Below are positions 34,395-43,729 of a stretch of 64,000 nt of DNA, piece after piece. This DNA comes from Bradyrhizobium sp. SSBR45G (GTDB lineage: Bacteria; Pseudomonadota; Alphaproteobacteria; Rhizobiales; Xanthobacteraceae): the NCBI RefSeq assembly GCF_030159255.1, contig NZ_BSCT01000001.1:310001-374000 (forward strand). The letters run 5' to 3'. Position numbers and translations under genes: made by a program. Each line of letters begins with the position of its first letter. Positions within the stretch are counted from its first letter, which is position 1. The notes below the pieces were generated by a model. It did not search any database and was not told where the DNA came from. It saw nothing but the letters and a program-made list of their open reading frames with translations.

Positions 34395-35000
34395 TTACTG
34401 CTTCGCCGGCTGCGGCGACGGCGCCGCCTGCGGCGCGGCCGGCTGAGGCGCCGGCTGCGATCCGGCCGGAACCGGGGTGGCGGCCGGGGCCGGCGCGGTG
34501 GCGACCTGCGGCTTGGTGTCCGGATTCACCCAGCAGGCATGGACGTGGTTGTTCAGCGAGTTCGGCACCTTGTCGTCGATCTGGGCGACGAAGCGGGTGA
34601 GGCAGCGGAACGATGCCTGAATATGGCCGCCGGGGCAGCCGAAGCGGTCATAGAGGTCGAGGTGGCGGAACGCGGTATCGAGGTCGTCGCGATACATCAG
34701 TTGGACGACGCGGCGGCCGAGCCAGACGCATTCCGGGTTGCCAGCGGGACCGCCGCTCAGCGCCTGCGCCGCCTCGGTAAACTCATCGGCCTTGCGCTGG
34801 TTTTCCTTGATGTCGGCCGGATTGGAGGCCTGCGGCTTTTGGTCCTGGGGGTGGTCGTTGCCGCTCTGGGCGAACGCGGCGGGCGCGGCGCCGACGAGGA
34901 GGCCGACGGACAGGATACCCGCCGACGCGACAAGGCGCAAAACCGAAAGCTTGGACTGGAGCACGCGTCGACCCATAAATTCCCCGATTGTTGCCTTCAT
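34395..35000 (-). CDS. ndvD: beta-1,3/beta-1,6-glucan biosynthesis protein (probable NdvD)
   Basis: The 201-residue protein has a long signal peptide (LRLVASAGILSVGLLVGAAP, cut near AFA-QSG), a central four-cysteine region (PECVWLGRRVVQLMYRDDLD, RFGCPGGHIQASFRCLTRFV, VHACWVNP) and a Pro/Ala-rich tail. It matches bradyrhizobial proteins annotated as glucan biosynthesis proteins located between ndvB and ndvC, and the position here is the same, which is the main reason for the call. ATG 35000 is used; ATG 34976 (MGRRVL) is also possible. The precise biochemical role is not known; ndvD mutants in B. japonicum are affected in glucan synthesis. Confidence 0.65.
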   Translation of the reverse strand: MKATIGEFMGRRVLQSKLSVLRLVASAGILSVGLLVGAAPAAFAQSGNDHPQDQKPQASNPADIKENQRKADEFTEAAQALSGGPAGNPECVWLGRRVVQLMYRDDLDTAFRHLDLYDRFGCPGGHIQASFRCLTRFVAQIDDKVPNSLNNHVHACWVNPDTKPQVATAPAPAATPVPAGSQPAPQPAAPQAAPSPQPAKQ

Positions 35001-35330
35001 GCCGTCCCCTGGCGGACGCAGTGTTGATGCCGATCAAATCGGCCCCGATTGCGGCGGGAGGTTGATTCCGACCTTCGCATGCCGTTCCTAAAATGGCGTT
35101 CCTGACGGACGCTTGAACGGCTCCCGGAGGCGGGGGCGACGGGCGGGTCAACCGGAGATTCCCAATGACTGGAATCTCGGATTTTGTCCAGCAACGCCCC
35201 AACTTTCTCGCGTCATCGTAAAAGCGGGATTGGCAGCGGGACGCCCGACGCGGTTGGGGGCGCTGCGATCGCCTACTTGGCAGATCGCCGCCGACCGGGT
35301 AATCGACACCACCCTGCCTGGAGAACGGAA
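35001..35330. other. divergent intergenic region between ndvD and ndvC
   Basis: 330 bp between two divergent genes; both promoters must be here. The frame of ndvC is open back to a TTG at 35184, but that extension has no membrane or GH17 character. No other gene is supported. Confidence 0.5.
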
Positions 35331-36947
35331 CTGAAATCCCTTCGTACGCCGCTGGCGCTTCTGCTCGTATCCTTGGCTGTGATCGCCGCCGCATGGTGGT
35401 GGCTGGCCCAGCCCATCACGCTCGCCCGCGCGCCGATCGAGCTCGATTCGAAGGTGCAATGCGTCTCCTATGCGCCGTTCCGAGGCCAGCAGAGCCCGCT
35501 CGATCCGACCACCCATATCGATGCCGAGCAGATTGAGCAGGATCTGGTGCAGCTCGCCAAGATCAGCGAATGCGTGCGCACCTATTCAATCGAGAACGGC
35601 CTCGACCAGGTTCCGGCCATCGCCGCCCGGGTCGGCATCAAGGTGATCCAGGGCATCTGGCTCGGCTCCAACAAGCTGAAGAATCAGCAGCAGATCGGCA
35701 TCGCGGTCGACCTGATCAAGCGCTATCCGCAGGTGATCACCGGCGTCGTGGTCGGCAACGAGGTGCTGCTGCGCGGCGAGATGACCACCGCCGATCTCGC
35801 GGCCACCATCCGCAGCGTCAAGGCGCAGGTCCAGGTTCCCGTGACCTACGCCGACGTCTGGGAGTTCTGGCTGCGCAACCGCGAGCTCTACGACATCGTC
35901 GACTTCGTGACCGTGCACATCCTGCCTTATTGGGAGGACATGCCGGTGCGCGCGAAATTCGCCGCCTCCCATGTCGACACCATCCGCCAGCAGGTCGGCG
36001 TGGCGTTCCCAGGCAAGGAGATCCTGATCGGAGAGACCGGCTGGCCGAGCGAGGGCCGGATGCGCGAGGGCGCGCTGCCGTCGCGCGCCAACCAGGCGCG
36101 GGTGGTGTCGGAGATCCTGAGCCTCGCCAAGCGCGAGAATTTCCGCGTCAACCTGATCGAGGCCTATGACCAGCCCTGGAAGCGCAAGCTCGAGGGCACG
36201 GTCGGCGGCTATTGGGGCCTGATCAGCGACGACCAGCGGGCGCTGAAATATCCGCCCGGTCAGCCGGTCAGCAACTATCCGCAGTGGAAGCTGCAGATGG
36301 GCGGCGGCATGATCCTGTCCTTCGTGGTGTTCCTGGCCGGCTGGCTGACGGTGCGGCGCCGGCCCTGGCCGCCGCACATCTCGGCCTGGCTCGGGGTCGG
36401 GATCTCGGCGACCACGGCGGGCGTGCTGTTCGGCATGGCCGCGGACAAGGTGTTCTATGAGAGCCTGGGCTTCGGCGGCTGGCTGCAATGGGGCGGCCTG
36501 CTCGCCGCCGGCATGCTGGCCCCGATCCTGTCCGCCAATGCGGCGATGGCCGGCCGGCCGCTGCCGACCTTCCTGGACCTGCTCGGTCCGGCCGACGGCC
36601 GCAAGCAGCTCAAGATCACCGCCGTGCTCGGTCTGGTCCTGATCGTCACCGTGCTGATCGCGGCCGAGACGGCGCTCGGCTTCGTGTTCGACCCGCGCTA
36701 TCGCGACTTCCCGTTTGCCAGCCTGACCATGGCCGTGGTGCCGTTCGCGCTGCTGCTGGCCAACCGGCCGGCACAGGGCGCACGGCCGATCGCGGAGGCG
36801 AGCTTTGCCGGGCTGCTCGCGCTCTCCTCGGTCTACGTCATCTACAACGAAGGCCGCGACAACTGGCAGGCGCTGTGGACCTGCGCGATGTACCTGACGC
36901 TCGCCGTCACGCTGTGGCGGGCGCGGGCCGTGCAAAGCCGAGGATGA
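35331..36947 (+). CDS. ndvC: NdvC-like GH17 membrane protein of cyclic glucan synthesis
   Basis: The 538-residue protein has an N-terminal membrane anchor (LRTPLALLLVSLAVIAAAWW), a GH17-like domain with both catalytic Glu kept (Glu144 in VVGNEVLLRG and Glu235 in LIGETGWPSEG) and a C-terminal half with about seven membrane helices. B. japonicum NdvC is thought to introduce the beta-1,6 linkages. I place the start at CTG 35331 because GGAG lies seven bases upstream and the anchor begins there; no ATG, GTG or TTG is available at that point in this frame, so the start codon is unusual. A TTG at 35184 is the alternative. Confidence 0.82.
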   Translation: MKSLRTPLALLLVSLAVIAAAWWWLAQPITLARAPIELDSKVQCVSYAPFRGQQSPLDPTTHIDAEQIEQDLVQLAKISECVRTYSIENGLDQVPAIAARVGIKVIQGIWLGSNKLKNQQQIGIAVDLIKRYPQVITGVVVGNEVLLRGEMTTADLAATIRSVKAQVQVPVTYADVWEFWLRNRELYDIVDFVTVHILPYWEDMPVRAKFAASHVDTIRQQVGVAFPGKEILIGETGWPSEGRMREGALPSRANQARVVSEILSLAKRENFRVNLIEAYDQPWKRKLEGTVGGYWGLISDDQRALKYPPGQPVSNYPQWKLQMGGGMILSFVVFLAGWLTVRRRPWPPHISAWLGVGISATTAGVLFGMAADKVFYESLGFGGWLQWGGLLAAGMLAPILSANAAMAGRPLPTFLDLLGPADGRKQLKITAVLGLVLIVTVLIAAETALGFVFDPRYRDFPFASLTMAVVPFALLLANRPAQGARPIAEASFAGLLALSSVYVIYNEGRDNWQALWTCAMYLTLAVTLWRARAVQSRG

Positions 36948-37287
36948 GCAGGCCGATCGCCAGCCCCGACAGCACGATATTGTAGAGCACGATGCCGAGC
37001 CCGGCGGCGATCAGCCCGCCGGTCAGCAGCACGATCGACGGCCGCATCACGTGCAGCACCGCGATCACCAGTGCCGTGGCGCCGAACACCGAATTCTTGA
37101 ACAGCGTGGTCGCGACCGCCCGGCTCTTGCAGGCGAGCGTCTGCAGGCCGGCGTCGCAGGCGAGCGCGACGCTCGACAGCTCGATCGCGAGATAGCGCAG
37201 ATAGAGGGCGTAGCCGACGGTGACGAAGCCGATGATCAGGAGCCATTGCACCTGATAGGGCGAGAGGCGGAACGGGGTCTTTTTCAT
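36907..37287 (-). CDS. small four-helix membrane protein
   Basis: The 126-residue product starts MKKTPFRLSPYQVQW and has four hydrophobic segments (LLIIGFVTVGYALYLRYLAI, FGATALVIAVLHVM, IVLLTGGLIAAGLGIVLYN, SGLAIGLLILGF) with two cysteines in CDAGLQTLACKSR between the first two. Its 3' end overlaps the 3' end of ndvC by 41 bp. The ATG at 37287 gives the expected short cytoplasmic start; the longer frame to 37323 is less likely. No function recognised. Confidence 0.7.
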   Translation of the reverse strand: MKKTPFRLSPYQVQWLLIIGFVTVGYALYLRYLAIELSSVALACDAGLQTLACKSRAVATTLFKNSVFGATALVIAVLHVMRPSIVLLTGGLIAAGLGIVLYNIVLSGLAIGLLILGFARPAPATA

Positions 37288-37395
37288 GCGCGGGACTATG
37301 CTGCGGAACGCCGTCGCGGACAAGCCGCAAAGCCGCTTCGCGGACTGCTTTCACAATCCGCTGTAACCGGCTGTCGCGACCAGATGATTTGAGGC

Positions 37396-38769
37396 TCAGG
37401 AGCGGCGGAAGAACGACGACAGCGCCGACGGCTGCTCGGGCTTCGGCGCCTCGGCCGGCGGGGGCGGCGCGGCAGCCGCCGGCGGCGGTAGCTCCTCACG
37501 CTTGCCATGGCGCTGCTGCTGCGCCTGCGGCTGCAGGACGCGGCGGCGCTGCGCCGGAACCGGCTTCTGGACCGGGGGCGCCGTTGCGGCAGGCTTCGAC
37601 TCGGTGGTGCTGTCCGGCTCCTCGCCGACCGCGAGCCGCTGGCCGTCATAGACGGTCGTCTCACAGGCGCGCTGCGTCTCGGCCAGCGCAGCGCAGATCC
37701 GCGCCGCCGCCGCCGCATCGGTCAGCGGCCCGGCGCCGAGCCGCAGCTGCATGCCCGGACCGTTGCGGCCTTCCTTCACCATGATGATCGGCCGGAGCGC
37801 AGCCAGCTCAGGATTGCTCTTCGCAAGGCCCCGCCACAGCGCCCGCAGGCCGGGCACGGAATTGGCGCCGCCGAGATCGATGGCGAACTCGGTCTTCTGA
37901 ATGGCGGTGACCGCATCTGCCGTGTCGCCGCCCTTGGCGAGGGAGGTGTCTGCGGGATCAGCCTTGGCGAGCCTGTCCGAATCGGCCGGCTTGGCCATCG
38001 GTTCCGCCGCCGCGGCCCTGTAGCCCGTGGCGACAGCGGCACCCGCCGGCGGAGGCGGAGTCGGCGATGATCCGGCCGCCGGCGAGGGCGAGGCGCCGCC
38101 GGAGATCGCAACCGACAGGCCCTTCGCCGCCTCCGGCCTTGTCTTGTCCGGGCTGGCCCCGACGACAGCCGGCGGCGCGGCCGCGCCCGACGGGCCTGCA
38201 TTCGGGCCAACCGCGGCACCCGGTACGGGCATGAACGGCGACAGATTGCCAAAGGCCGGCAGCGGAGTTGGCGCCGGGGAAACCGCGGGCGCCGGCTGCG
38301 GCGTTTGCGACTCGACCGCCGCAATCTGCGGCGCCGGGGCCGGCTTGTTGCCGGCGGGCGGGTTCGCGGCGGACTGACTGCTCTGCTTGGCCAGCGCGCC
38401 GGTGACCAGCTCGACATTCTGCTCGAGGATGGTCACACGCCGGTAGAGCTGGTCACGATCGGTATTCAGCGTCTCGATGGCCGCGCCGAGCTGCCGCGCC
38501 TCGCCCTGCGTCTCCTTGGCGAGCGACTGCAGCAGCTGCGCCTGGCGTGAGAGATCGGCCGCAGAAATGCGGTCCTTGCGCCATCCCTGCGCGGCCTGAT
38601 TGGTAAAAATGGCCAGCCCGATGGCGCCGACGGCGCCCGCGCCCCACCATCCGAGCCGCCACATTGCACGGCGATCGAGCTCGTTTTCATCCGCAAACAG
38701 TCCGGACAGTGTTCCGCCCGTCTTTTCAGCTCCATTCACGCCGGCTGATTTGTGGGAGTCCCTAGCCAT
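37396..38769 (-). CDS. membrane protein with coiled coil, Pro-rich linker and SPOR-like C-terminus
   Basis: The 457-residue protein has a cytoplasmic N-terminus, one membrane helix (LGWWGAGAVGAIGLAIF, about residue 40-58), a coiled-coil stretch (LSRQAQLLQSLAKETQGEAR ... VTILEQNVELV), a 150-residue Pro/Ala-rich linker and a C-terminal domain (FAIDLGGANSVPGLRALWRG ... GMQLRLGAGPLTDAAAAARI) resembling SPOR. SPOR domains bind denuded septal peptidoglycan, so a role at the cell wall is plausible. The final 90 residues are Pro/Arg/Gln-rich. It is divergent from glmU. Confidence 0.7.
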   Translation of the reverse strand: MARDSHKSAGVNGAEKTGGTLSGLFADENELDRRAMWRLGWWGAGAVGAIGLAIFTNQAAQGWRKDRISAADLSRQAQLLQSLAKETQGEARQLGAAIETLNTDRDQLYRRVTILEQNVELVTGALAKQSSQSAANPPAGNKPAPAPQIAAVESQTPQPAPAVSPAPTPLPAFGNLSPFMPVPGAAVGPNAGPSGAAAPPAVVGASPDKTRPEAAKGLSVAISGGASPSPAAGSSPTPPPPAGAAVATGYRAAAAEPMAKPADSDRLAKADPADTSLAKGGDTADAVTAIQKTEFAIDLGGANSVPGLRALWRGLAKSNPELAALRPIIMVKEGRNGPGMQLRLGAGPLTDAAAAARICAALAETQRACETTVYDGQRLAVGEEPDSTTESKPAATAPPVQKPVPAQRRRVLQPQAQQQRHGKREELPPPAAAAPPPPAEAPKPEQPSALSSFFRRS

Positions 38770-38906
38770 GAACCTGCCTTAATCGAATCACGAAGCGAAC
38801 ATTAACAGGAAAACCAGCATGGGTTTCAGCCGGAGCAGGTTTGCCGCGCGCCGAAAACGATTTATGACAGCGCCTGTTGCGCGTTCCGCTATCTCCAGGG
38901 TGTTTG

Positions 38907-40253
38907 ATGACCGCTCGATCCAGTCTGACCATCGTGCTTGCGGCAGGCGAGGGCACGCGGATGCGCTCGAACATCCCGAAAGTGCTGCATCCGATCGCCG
39001 GCGAATCCCTGCTCGCCCATGTGCTGGCGGCGGCGCCGAGCGGCGACGGCGCCCGGATCGCGGTCGTGGTCGGGCCAGAGCACGACGCGGTCGAGAAGGA
39101 GACAAGGCGCCTGCGCCCCGACGCCGAGATCTTCGTTCAGCGCGAGCGGCTCGGCACCGCGCATGCGGTGCTGGCCGCGCGAGAGGCGATCGCGCGCGGC
39201 GCCGACGATCTTCTCGTGGCCTTCGGCGACACCCCGCTGATCACCGCCGACACATTCGCACGGCTGCGGGCGCCGCTGGCGCAGGGCGCGGCGCTGGCCG
39301 TGCTCGGCTTCCAGGCGGCCGATCCGACCGGCTATGGGCGCCTGCTGCTGGACGGCTCGAAGCTGGTTGCGATCCGCGAGCATGCCGACGCCAGCGAAGC
39401 GGAGCGGGCGATCACGCTGTGCAACGCCGGTGTGATGGCGATGAATGGCCGGCATGCGCTGGCCGTTCTCGACAAGATCGGCAACGCCAACAGCAAGGGC
39501 GAGTATTATCTGGTCGACGCCGTTGCCATCGCGCGCGAGCAGGGCCTCGCGGCGGTCGTGATCGAGACCTCCGAGGACGAGGTGCGCGGCATCAACACCA
39601 AGGCGCAGCTTGCTGCGGCCGAGGCCGTGATGCAGACACGGCTGCGGCAGGCGGCAATGGACGCCGGCGTCACCCTGATCGCTCCGGAGACGGTCTATCT
39701 GGCTGCGGACACGACGTTCGGCAGGGATGTCACCATCGAGCCGTTCGTGGTGATCGGCCCCGGCGTCTCGATCGGCGATGGCGCGATCGTGCATTCGTTC
39801 TCGCACATCGTGCAGTCCAGACTCGGCCGTAACACCCTGCTTGGACCGTTCGCGCGGCTCAGGCCGGGCACGTCGCTCGGTGACGGCGCCAAGATCGGCA
39901 ATTTCGTCGAGGCCAAGGCCGCGGTGCTGGAGGCGGGCGTCAAGGTCAACCACCTGTCCTATATCGGCGACGCCCATGTCGGCGCCCATTCCAACATCGG
40001 CGCCGGCACCATCACCTGCAATTATGACGGCTTCAACAAGCACAAGACTGTCATCGGCGAGGGCGCCTTCATCGGCACCAACACGTCGCTGGTGGCGCCG
40101 ATCAACATCGGCGCGCGCGCCTATATCGGCTCCGGCTCGGTGATCACGCGCGACGTGCCCGACGATGCGCTGGCGCTCGAGCGCAGCCCGCAGACGACGC
40201 GCGAAGGCGCCGCGGCGCGCTTCCGCAGCGCCAAGCAGCGCCAGAAGAAGTAA
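38907..40253 (+). CDS. glmU: bifunctional GlcNAc-1-phosphate uridyltransferase / GlcN-1-phosphate acetyltransferase
   Basis: The 448-residue enzyme makes UDP-GlcNAc from GlcN-1-P. The N-terminal pyrophosphorylase domain has [20 protein letters not shown] and FGDTPLI; the C-terminal left-handed beta-helix (from about residue 250) has hexapeptide repeats and the acetyltransferase motif [20 protein letters not shown]. The ATG at 38907 precedes the UTase start; an upstream in-frame ATG at 38877 adds ten unrelated residues. It is followed after a short gene by glmS, so two UDP-GlcNAc enzymes are linked here. Confidence 0.95.
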   Translation: MTARSSLTIVLAAGEGTRMRSNIPKVLHPIAGESLLAHVLAAAPSGDGARIAVVVGPEHDAVEKETRRLRPDAEIFVQRERLGTAHAVLAAREAIARGADDLLVAFGDTPLITADTFARLRAPLAQGAALAVLGFQAADPTGYGRLLLDGSKLVAIREHADASEAERAITLCNAGVMAMNGRHALAVLDKIGNANSKGEYYLVDAVAIAREQGLAAVVIETSEDEVRGINTKAQLAAAEAVMQTRLRQAAMDAGVTLIAPETVYLAADTTFGRDVTIEPFVVIGPGVSIGDGAIVHSFSHIVQSRLGRNTLLGPFARLRPGTSLGDGAKIGNFVEAKAAVLEAGVKVNHLSYIGDAHVGAHSNIGAGTITCNYDGFNKHKTVIGEGAFIGTNTSLVAPINIGARAYIGSGSVITRDVPDDALALERSPQTTREGAAARFRSAKQRQKK

Positions 40254-40263
40254 GGCTGACGGC

Positions 40264-40491
40264 TCAGCCTTCGTCGTCCTGGAACTCGGCGAACATCTCG
40301 CGGGTCAGCCGCCAGCCGCGGCGGGTGGCGTGCTTGACCGGCTCGTTGGTCCGATGCTTGATCGGCATCGGCTTGAGCTCGTGGGCGAGGGTCGGCGGCG
40401 GCCAATGCGCCAGATGGCTGCCTGAGGTGGGGTGGGATAGGCTGAGCGAGCTCGTGCCTTTGGGATCAGATGGGCGACGGGTGGTGGTCAT
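40264..40491 (-). CDS. small conserved-looking protein between glmU and glmS
   Basis: The 75-residue frame starts MTTTRRPSDPKGTSSLSLSH and ends REMFAEFQDDEG; it is basic and Pro/His-rich, with no hydrophobic segment. GGAG lies eight bases upstream of the ATG. Codon use is fully GC3-rich and the C-terminal part looks like ordinary protein sequence. It is antisense to the surrounding genes, its stop 10 bp from that of glmU. Function unknown. Confidence 0.5.
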   Translation of the reverse strand: MTTTRRPSDPKGTSSLSLSHPTSGSHLAHWPPPTLAHELKPMPIKHRTNEPVKHATRRGWRLTREMFAEFQDDEG

Positions 40492-40722
40492 GGCAGCATC
40501 TCCGACGCAACAGTCTCTGCGCGAAAGCGTTGACCGGACGTTAAGTCCATTCCGAATGAGACCTCCGCATCGAGCCGGAGTTGCGTAGCCGTCCGCGCGA
40601 TGAAGGCGTCCACTTAACCCTGTCGCAATCCGCAATAATTATTGAATCCTGAAAGCGCGCGGTTTTCGTTAAGACATTGCCACGCATTTGAATCTCTCTC
40701 GACGATTTGGGGACTAGCGCTG

Positions 40723-42549
40723 ATGTGCGGAATTGTCGGCATTTTGGGACGCGGACCCGTCGCCGAGCAGTTGGTCGACTCGCTGAAGCGGCTCGAATAT
40801 CGCGGTTATGATTCTGCCGGCGTAGCGACGCTTGAAGGCGGCGTACTGGAACGCCGTCGCGCAGAAGGTAAACTAAAGAATCTCGAAGCCAGGCTTCAGG
40901 CGCAGCCGCTCAAGGGCTTCACCGGCATTGGTCACACGCGCTGGGCGACGCATGGCAAGCCGACCGAGAACAACGCGCATCCGCATGCGACCGATCGCGT
41001 TGCGGTCGTCCACAACGGCATTATCGAAAATTTCCACGAGTTGCGTGCAGCCCTTCAAAAGAAGGGAACTGTATTCGCAACAGAAACGGATACTGAGATC
41101 GTCGTGCATCTTGTCGACGATCTCCTCAGCCAGGGTGTTGCGCCGGTAGAGGCCGTGCGCGAGACGTTGTCGAAACTCAAGGGCGCTTTCGCACTCGGAT
41201 TCATCTTCGCAGGTCAGGACGATCTTCTTATCGGCGCACGCAACGGCCCTCCGCTGGCGGTCGGCTACGGCAGTGGCGAGATGTATCTCGGATCGGACGC
41301 GATTGCGCTCGGACCCTTCACTGACAACATCAGCTATCTTGAGGACGGCGACTGGGTAGTTCTGACCCACAAGGGTGCGACCGTTTATGACCGCAACAAT
41401 GCGGTCGTTGATCGCGAGATCGTCAAGCACGGTCCTTCGACCTCGCTGGTCGACAAGGCCAACTACCGCCACTTCATGGCCAAGGAGATTCACGAGCAGC
41501 CGGAGGTCGTCGGCCACACCCTGGCGCGCTATGTCGACATGGGCACCGAGCGCGTGATGCTGCCGGCGCGGCTGCCGTTCGACTTCAAGGACATCCAGCG
41601 CATCTCGATCACCGCCTGCGGCACTGCGAGCTATGCCGGCTTCGTCGCAAAGTACTGGTTCGAGCGCTTCGCGCGCGTGCCGGTCGAACTCGACGTCGCC
41701 TCGGAGTTCCGCTACCGCGAGGCGCCGCTGCGCAAGGGCGATCTCGCCATCTTCATCTCGCAGTCCGGCGAGACCGCCGACACGCTGGCGGCGCTGCGCT
41801 ACGCGAAATCACAGGGCGTGCACACGCTCTCCGTCGTCAACGTGCCGACCTCGACGATCGCGCGCGAGAGCGAGATCGTGATGCCGACCTTGGCGGGTCC
41901 CGAGATCGGCGTCGCCTCGACCAAGGCGTTCACCTGCCAGCTGATGGTGCTCGCGGCGCTGGCGATCGCGGCCGGCCGCGGCCGCGGCGAATTGTCGGAG
42001 GCTGACGAGACCAAGCTGGTGCACGGACTCGTCGAGGTGCCGCGCCTGATTGCTTCTGCGCTGACGGTCGAGCCGCAGATCGAGAAGCTCGCCCGCGAGA
42101 TCGCGAAGTCGAAGGACGTGCTCTATCTCGGCCGTGGCACCTCCTATCCGCTGGCGCTCGAAGGCGCGCTGAAGCTGAAGGAGATCTCCTACATCCATGC
42201 CGAGGGCTATGCCGCCGGCGAGCTCAAGCACGGCCCGATCGCGCTGATCGACGAGACCATGCCGGTCGTCGTGATCGCGCCCTATGACCGGGTGTTCGAG
42301 AAGACGGTGTCGAACATGCAGGAAGTCGCTGCGCGCGGCGGCAACATCATCCTGATGACCGACGCCAAGGGCGCGGAGGAGGCGACCGTGGACTCGCTGG
42401 TCACGATCGTCATGCCCGACATGGCCGCGACGTTCACCCCGATCGTCTACGCCATCCCGGTGCAGCTGCTCGCCTATCACACGGCCGTGGTGATGGGCAC
42501 TGACGTCGACCAGCCGCGCAATCTGGCGAAGTCGGTCACGGTGGAATAG
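40723..42549 (+). CDS. glmS: glutamine-fructose-6-phosphate aminotransferase (isomerizing)
   Basis: The 608-residue enzyme makes glucosamine-6-P from fructose-6-P and glutamine. It begins MCGIVGILG with Cys2 as the glutaminase nucleophile, contains the GATase signature RRAEGKLKNLE and HTRWATHGKP, and two SIS domains (ISITACGTASYAGF, ISQSGETADTLAALR, and near the end EGYAAGELKHGPIALI). The start is fixed by the need for Cys at position 2. The first 710 bp have many A/T third positions, while the rest is strongly GC-rich. No glmS ribozyme or riboswitch is seen upstream. Confidence 0.96.
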   Translation: MCGIVGILGRGPVAEQLVDSLKRLEYRGYDSAGVATLEGGVLERRRAEGKLKNLEARLQAQPLKGFTGIGHTRWATHGKPTENNAHPHATDRVAVVHNGIIENFHELRAALQKKGTVFATETDTEIVVHLVDDLLSQGVAPVEAVRETLSKLKGAFALGFIFAGQDDLLIGARNGPPLAVGYGSGEMYLGSDAIALGPFTDNISYLEDGDWVVLTHKGATVYDRNNAVVDREIVKHGPSTSLVDKANYRHFMAKEIHEQPEVVGHTLARYVDMGTERVMLPARLPFDFKDIQRISITACGTASYAGFVAKYWFERFARVPVELDVASEFRYREAPLRKGDLAIFISQSGETADTLAALRYAKSQGVHTLSVVNVPTSTIARESEIVMPTLAGPEIGVASTKAFTCQLMVLAALAIAAGRGRGELSEADETKLVHGLVEVPRLIASALTVEPQIEKLAREIAKSKDVLYLGRGTSYPLALEGALKLKEISYIHAEGYAAGELKHGPIALIDETMPVVVIAPYDRVFEKTVSNMQEVAARGGNIILMTDAKGAEEATVDSLVTIVMPDMAATFTPIVYAIPVQLLAYHTAVVMGTDVDQPRNLAKSVTVE

Positions 42550-42904
42550 GGCGCTGTCGTCCGGCGATGCTCTCGCATCGCCTGACGACGCCGTGAGTTG
42601 CGAGGCTGCCTCCGCCCATTCGGTGTCATCCCGGCGAACGCCGGGATCCATAACCACCGCACGCCGTGGCCGGCAATGCTGGCAACTCCAGCGTGCCTCA
42701 CACCGCCTTTCGGGAGTATGGGTCCCGGATCTGCGCCCGCCAACGCGGTCGCGTTGTCGGGCTTGTCCGGGACGACGACCGAGTTTGGCCGGCTTGCAGC
42801 GGAGCTCAAGCGATCGCACGGCAGCCCCGCTTGCCATCCGTTCAACAATCCGACATCAGCGTCTGGCGACGACCCCGGCAGCGGATCGGTCGGTCCGCTG
42901 CAAC
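42550..42904. other. 355-bp gap holding a palindromic repeat
   Basis: No gene is supported. The repeat at 42624-42777 fills most of the gap; the open frame to the LysE-like start crosses it but shows no family similarity. Confidence 0.5.
42624..42777. repeat. palindromic repeat (GTCGTCCCGG / GGGACCCATA family)
   Basis: The left end (TCATCCCGGCGAACGCCGGG) and right end (TTGTCCGGGACGACGA) and the internal GGGAGTATGGGTCCCGGATC resemble the element at 48133-48283, which has GTCGTCCCGG ... CCGGGACGAC ends and GGGACCCATACTCC and GGGTTATGGGTCCCGG in the middle. Confidence 0.65.
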
Positions 42905-43531
42905 ATGGCGATCTCGATGGCCCTCGACACCTGGCTGCTGTTTCTGCTCACGAGCATCGGCATTTCGCTCACGCCGGGGCCGAACGGCCTGCTCGCCCTG
43001 ACCCACGGCGCGCTGCATGGCGGACGCAAGACGTTGTTCACGATCGTGGGCAGCCTGATCGGGTTCGTCCTGATCATCGCGCTCTGCCTGTTCGGCATCG
43101 GCGCCCTGGTGCAATCCTCGATCACCTGGCTGGTGGTCCTGAAGTGGATCGGCGGGCTCTATCTCGCCTGGCTCGGCATCAGGCTGTGGCGATCACCGCC
43201 GGTGGCGGTCGACGTCGGCGATGCGCCCGTCTCGGCGAGCGGGCATGCGCTGTTCCGTCAGGGCTTCCTGACCGCGGCGACCAACCCGAAATGCCTGCTG
43301 TTCTTCAGCGCCCTGTTGCCGCAATTCATCGACCCCGATCGCAGCCTGGCGGTTCAGTTCGCCATCGTGGCCACCACCTATACGATCACGGAGTTCGTGA
43401 CCGAATATGCCATCGCCAGCGCGGCCGCCCGGGTTCGCCCCTGGCTCGCGCGGGTGGGACGGCGTTTCAACCAGGTCTGCGGCGGCATCTTCGTGGCCGT
43501 TGGTCTGGCCCTGCCGCTGCGCAGCGCCTGA
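42905..43531 (+). CDS. LysE family exporter
   Basis: The 208-residue membrane protein has the LysE/RhtB pattern: SIGISLTPGPNGLLALTHGA near the start, GGLYLAWLGIRLW and the FLTAATNPKCLLFFSALLPQ block. About six hydrophobic helices are seen. It exports amino acids or similar compounds; the substrate is not known. ATG 42905 and ATG 42917 are both possible starts. It is a diverged paralogue of the gene at 23661-24284. Confidence 0.85.
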   Translation: MAISMALDTWLLFLLTSIGISLTPGPNGLLALTHGALHGGRKTLFTIVGSLIGFVLIIALCLFGIGALVQSSITWLVVLKWIGGLYLAWLGIRLWRSPPVAVDVGDAPVSASGHALFRQGFLTAATNPKCLLFFSALLPQFIDPDRSLAVQFAIVATTYTITEFVTEYAIASAAARVRPWLARVGRRFNQVCGGIFVAVGLALPLRSA

Positions 43532-43729
43532 TCCCGCAGATCGCGGTCTTGAAGCGGCTCCGCGCCGCAGGAGGGGCCCGAAAACGGCCGTCACCGCCCC
43601 GGTTTTCCGACACCCTGCCGGCCCGCCACAGGCAGAGGCAAAGCGCGCGGTGTGTCGGAAAGTGGGCCTTGCCCTTCCAAAAATCTGCTAAGACCCTTAC
43701 CTGAGCCTTGATCCGATCCGGAAGTGCGC

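Noticed and set aside
40492..40722. Possible glmS ribozyme or riboswitch upstream of glmS
   Set aside because: No ribozyme core was seen and the class is typical of Gram-positive bacteria; the gap only has ordinary promoter-like AT-rich sequence.
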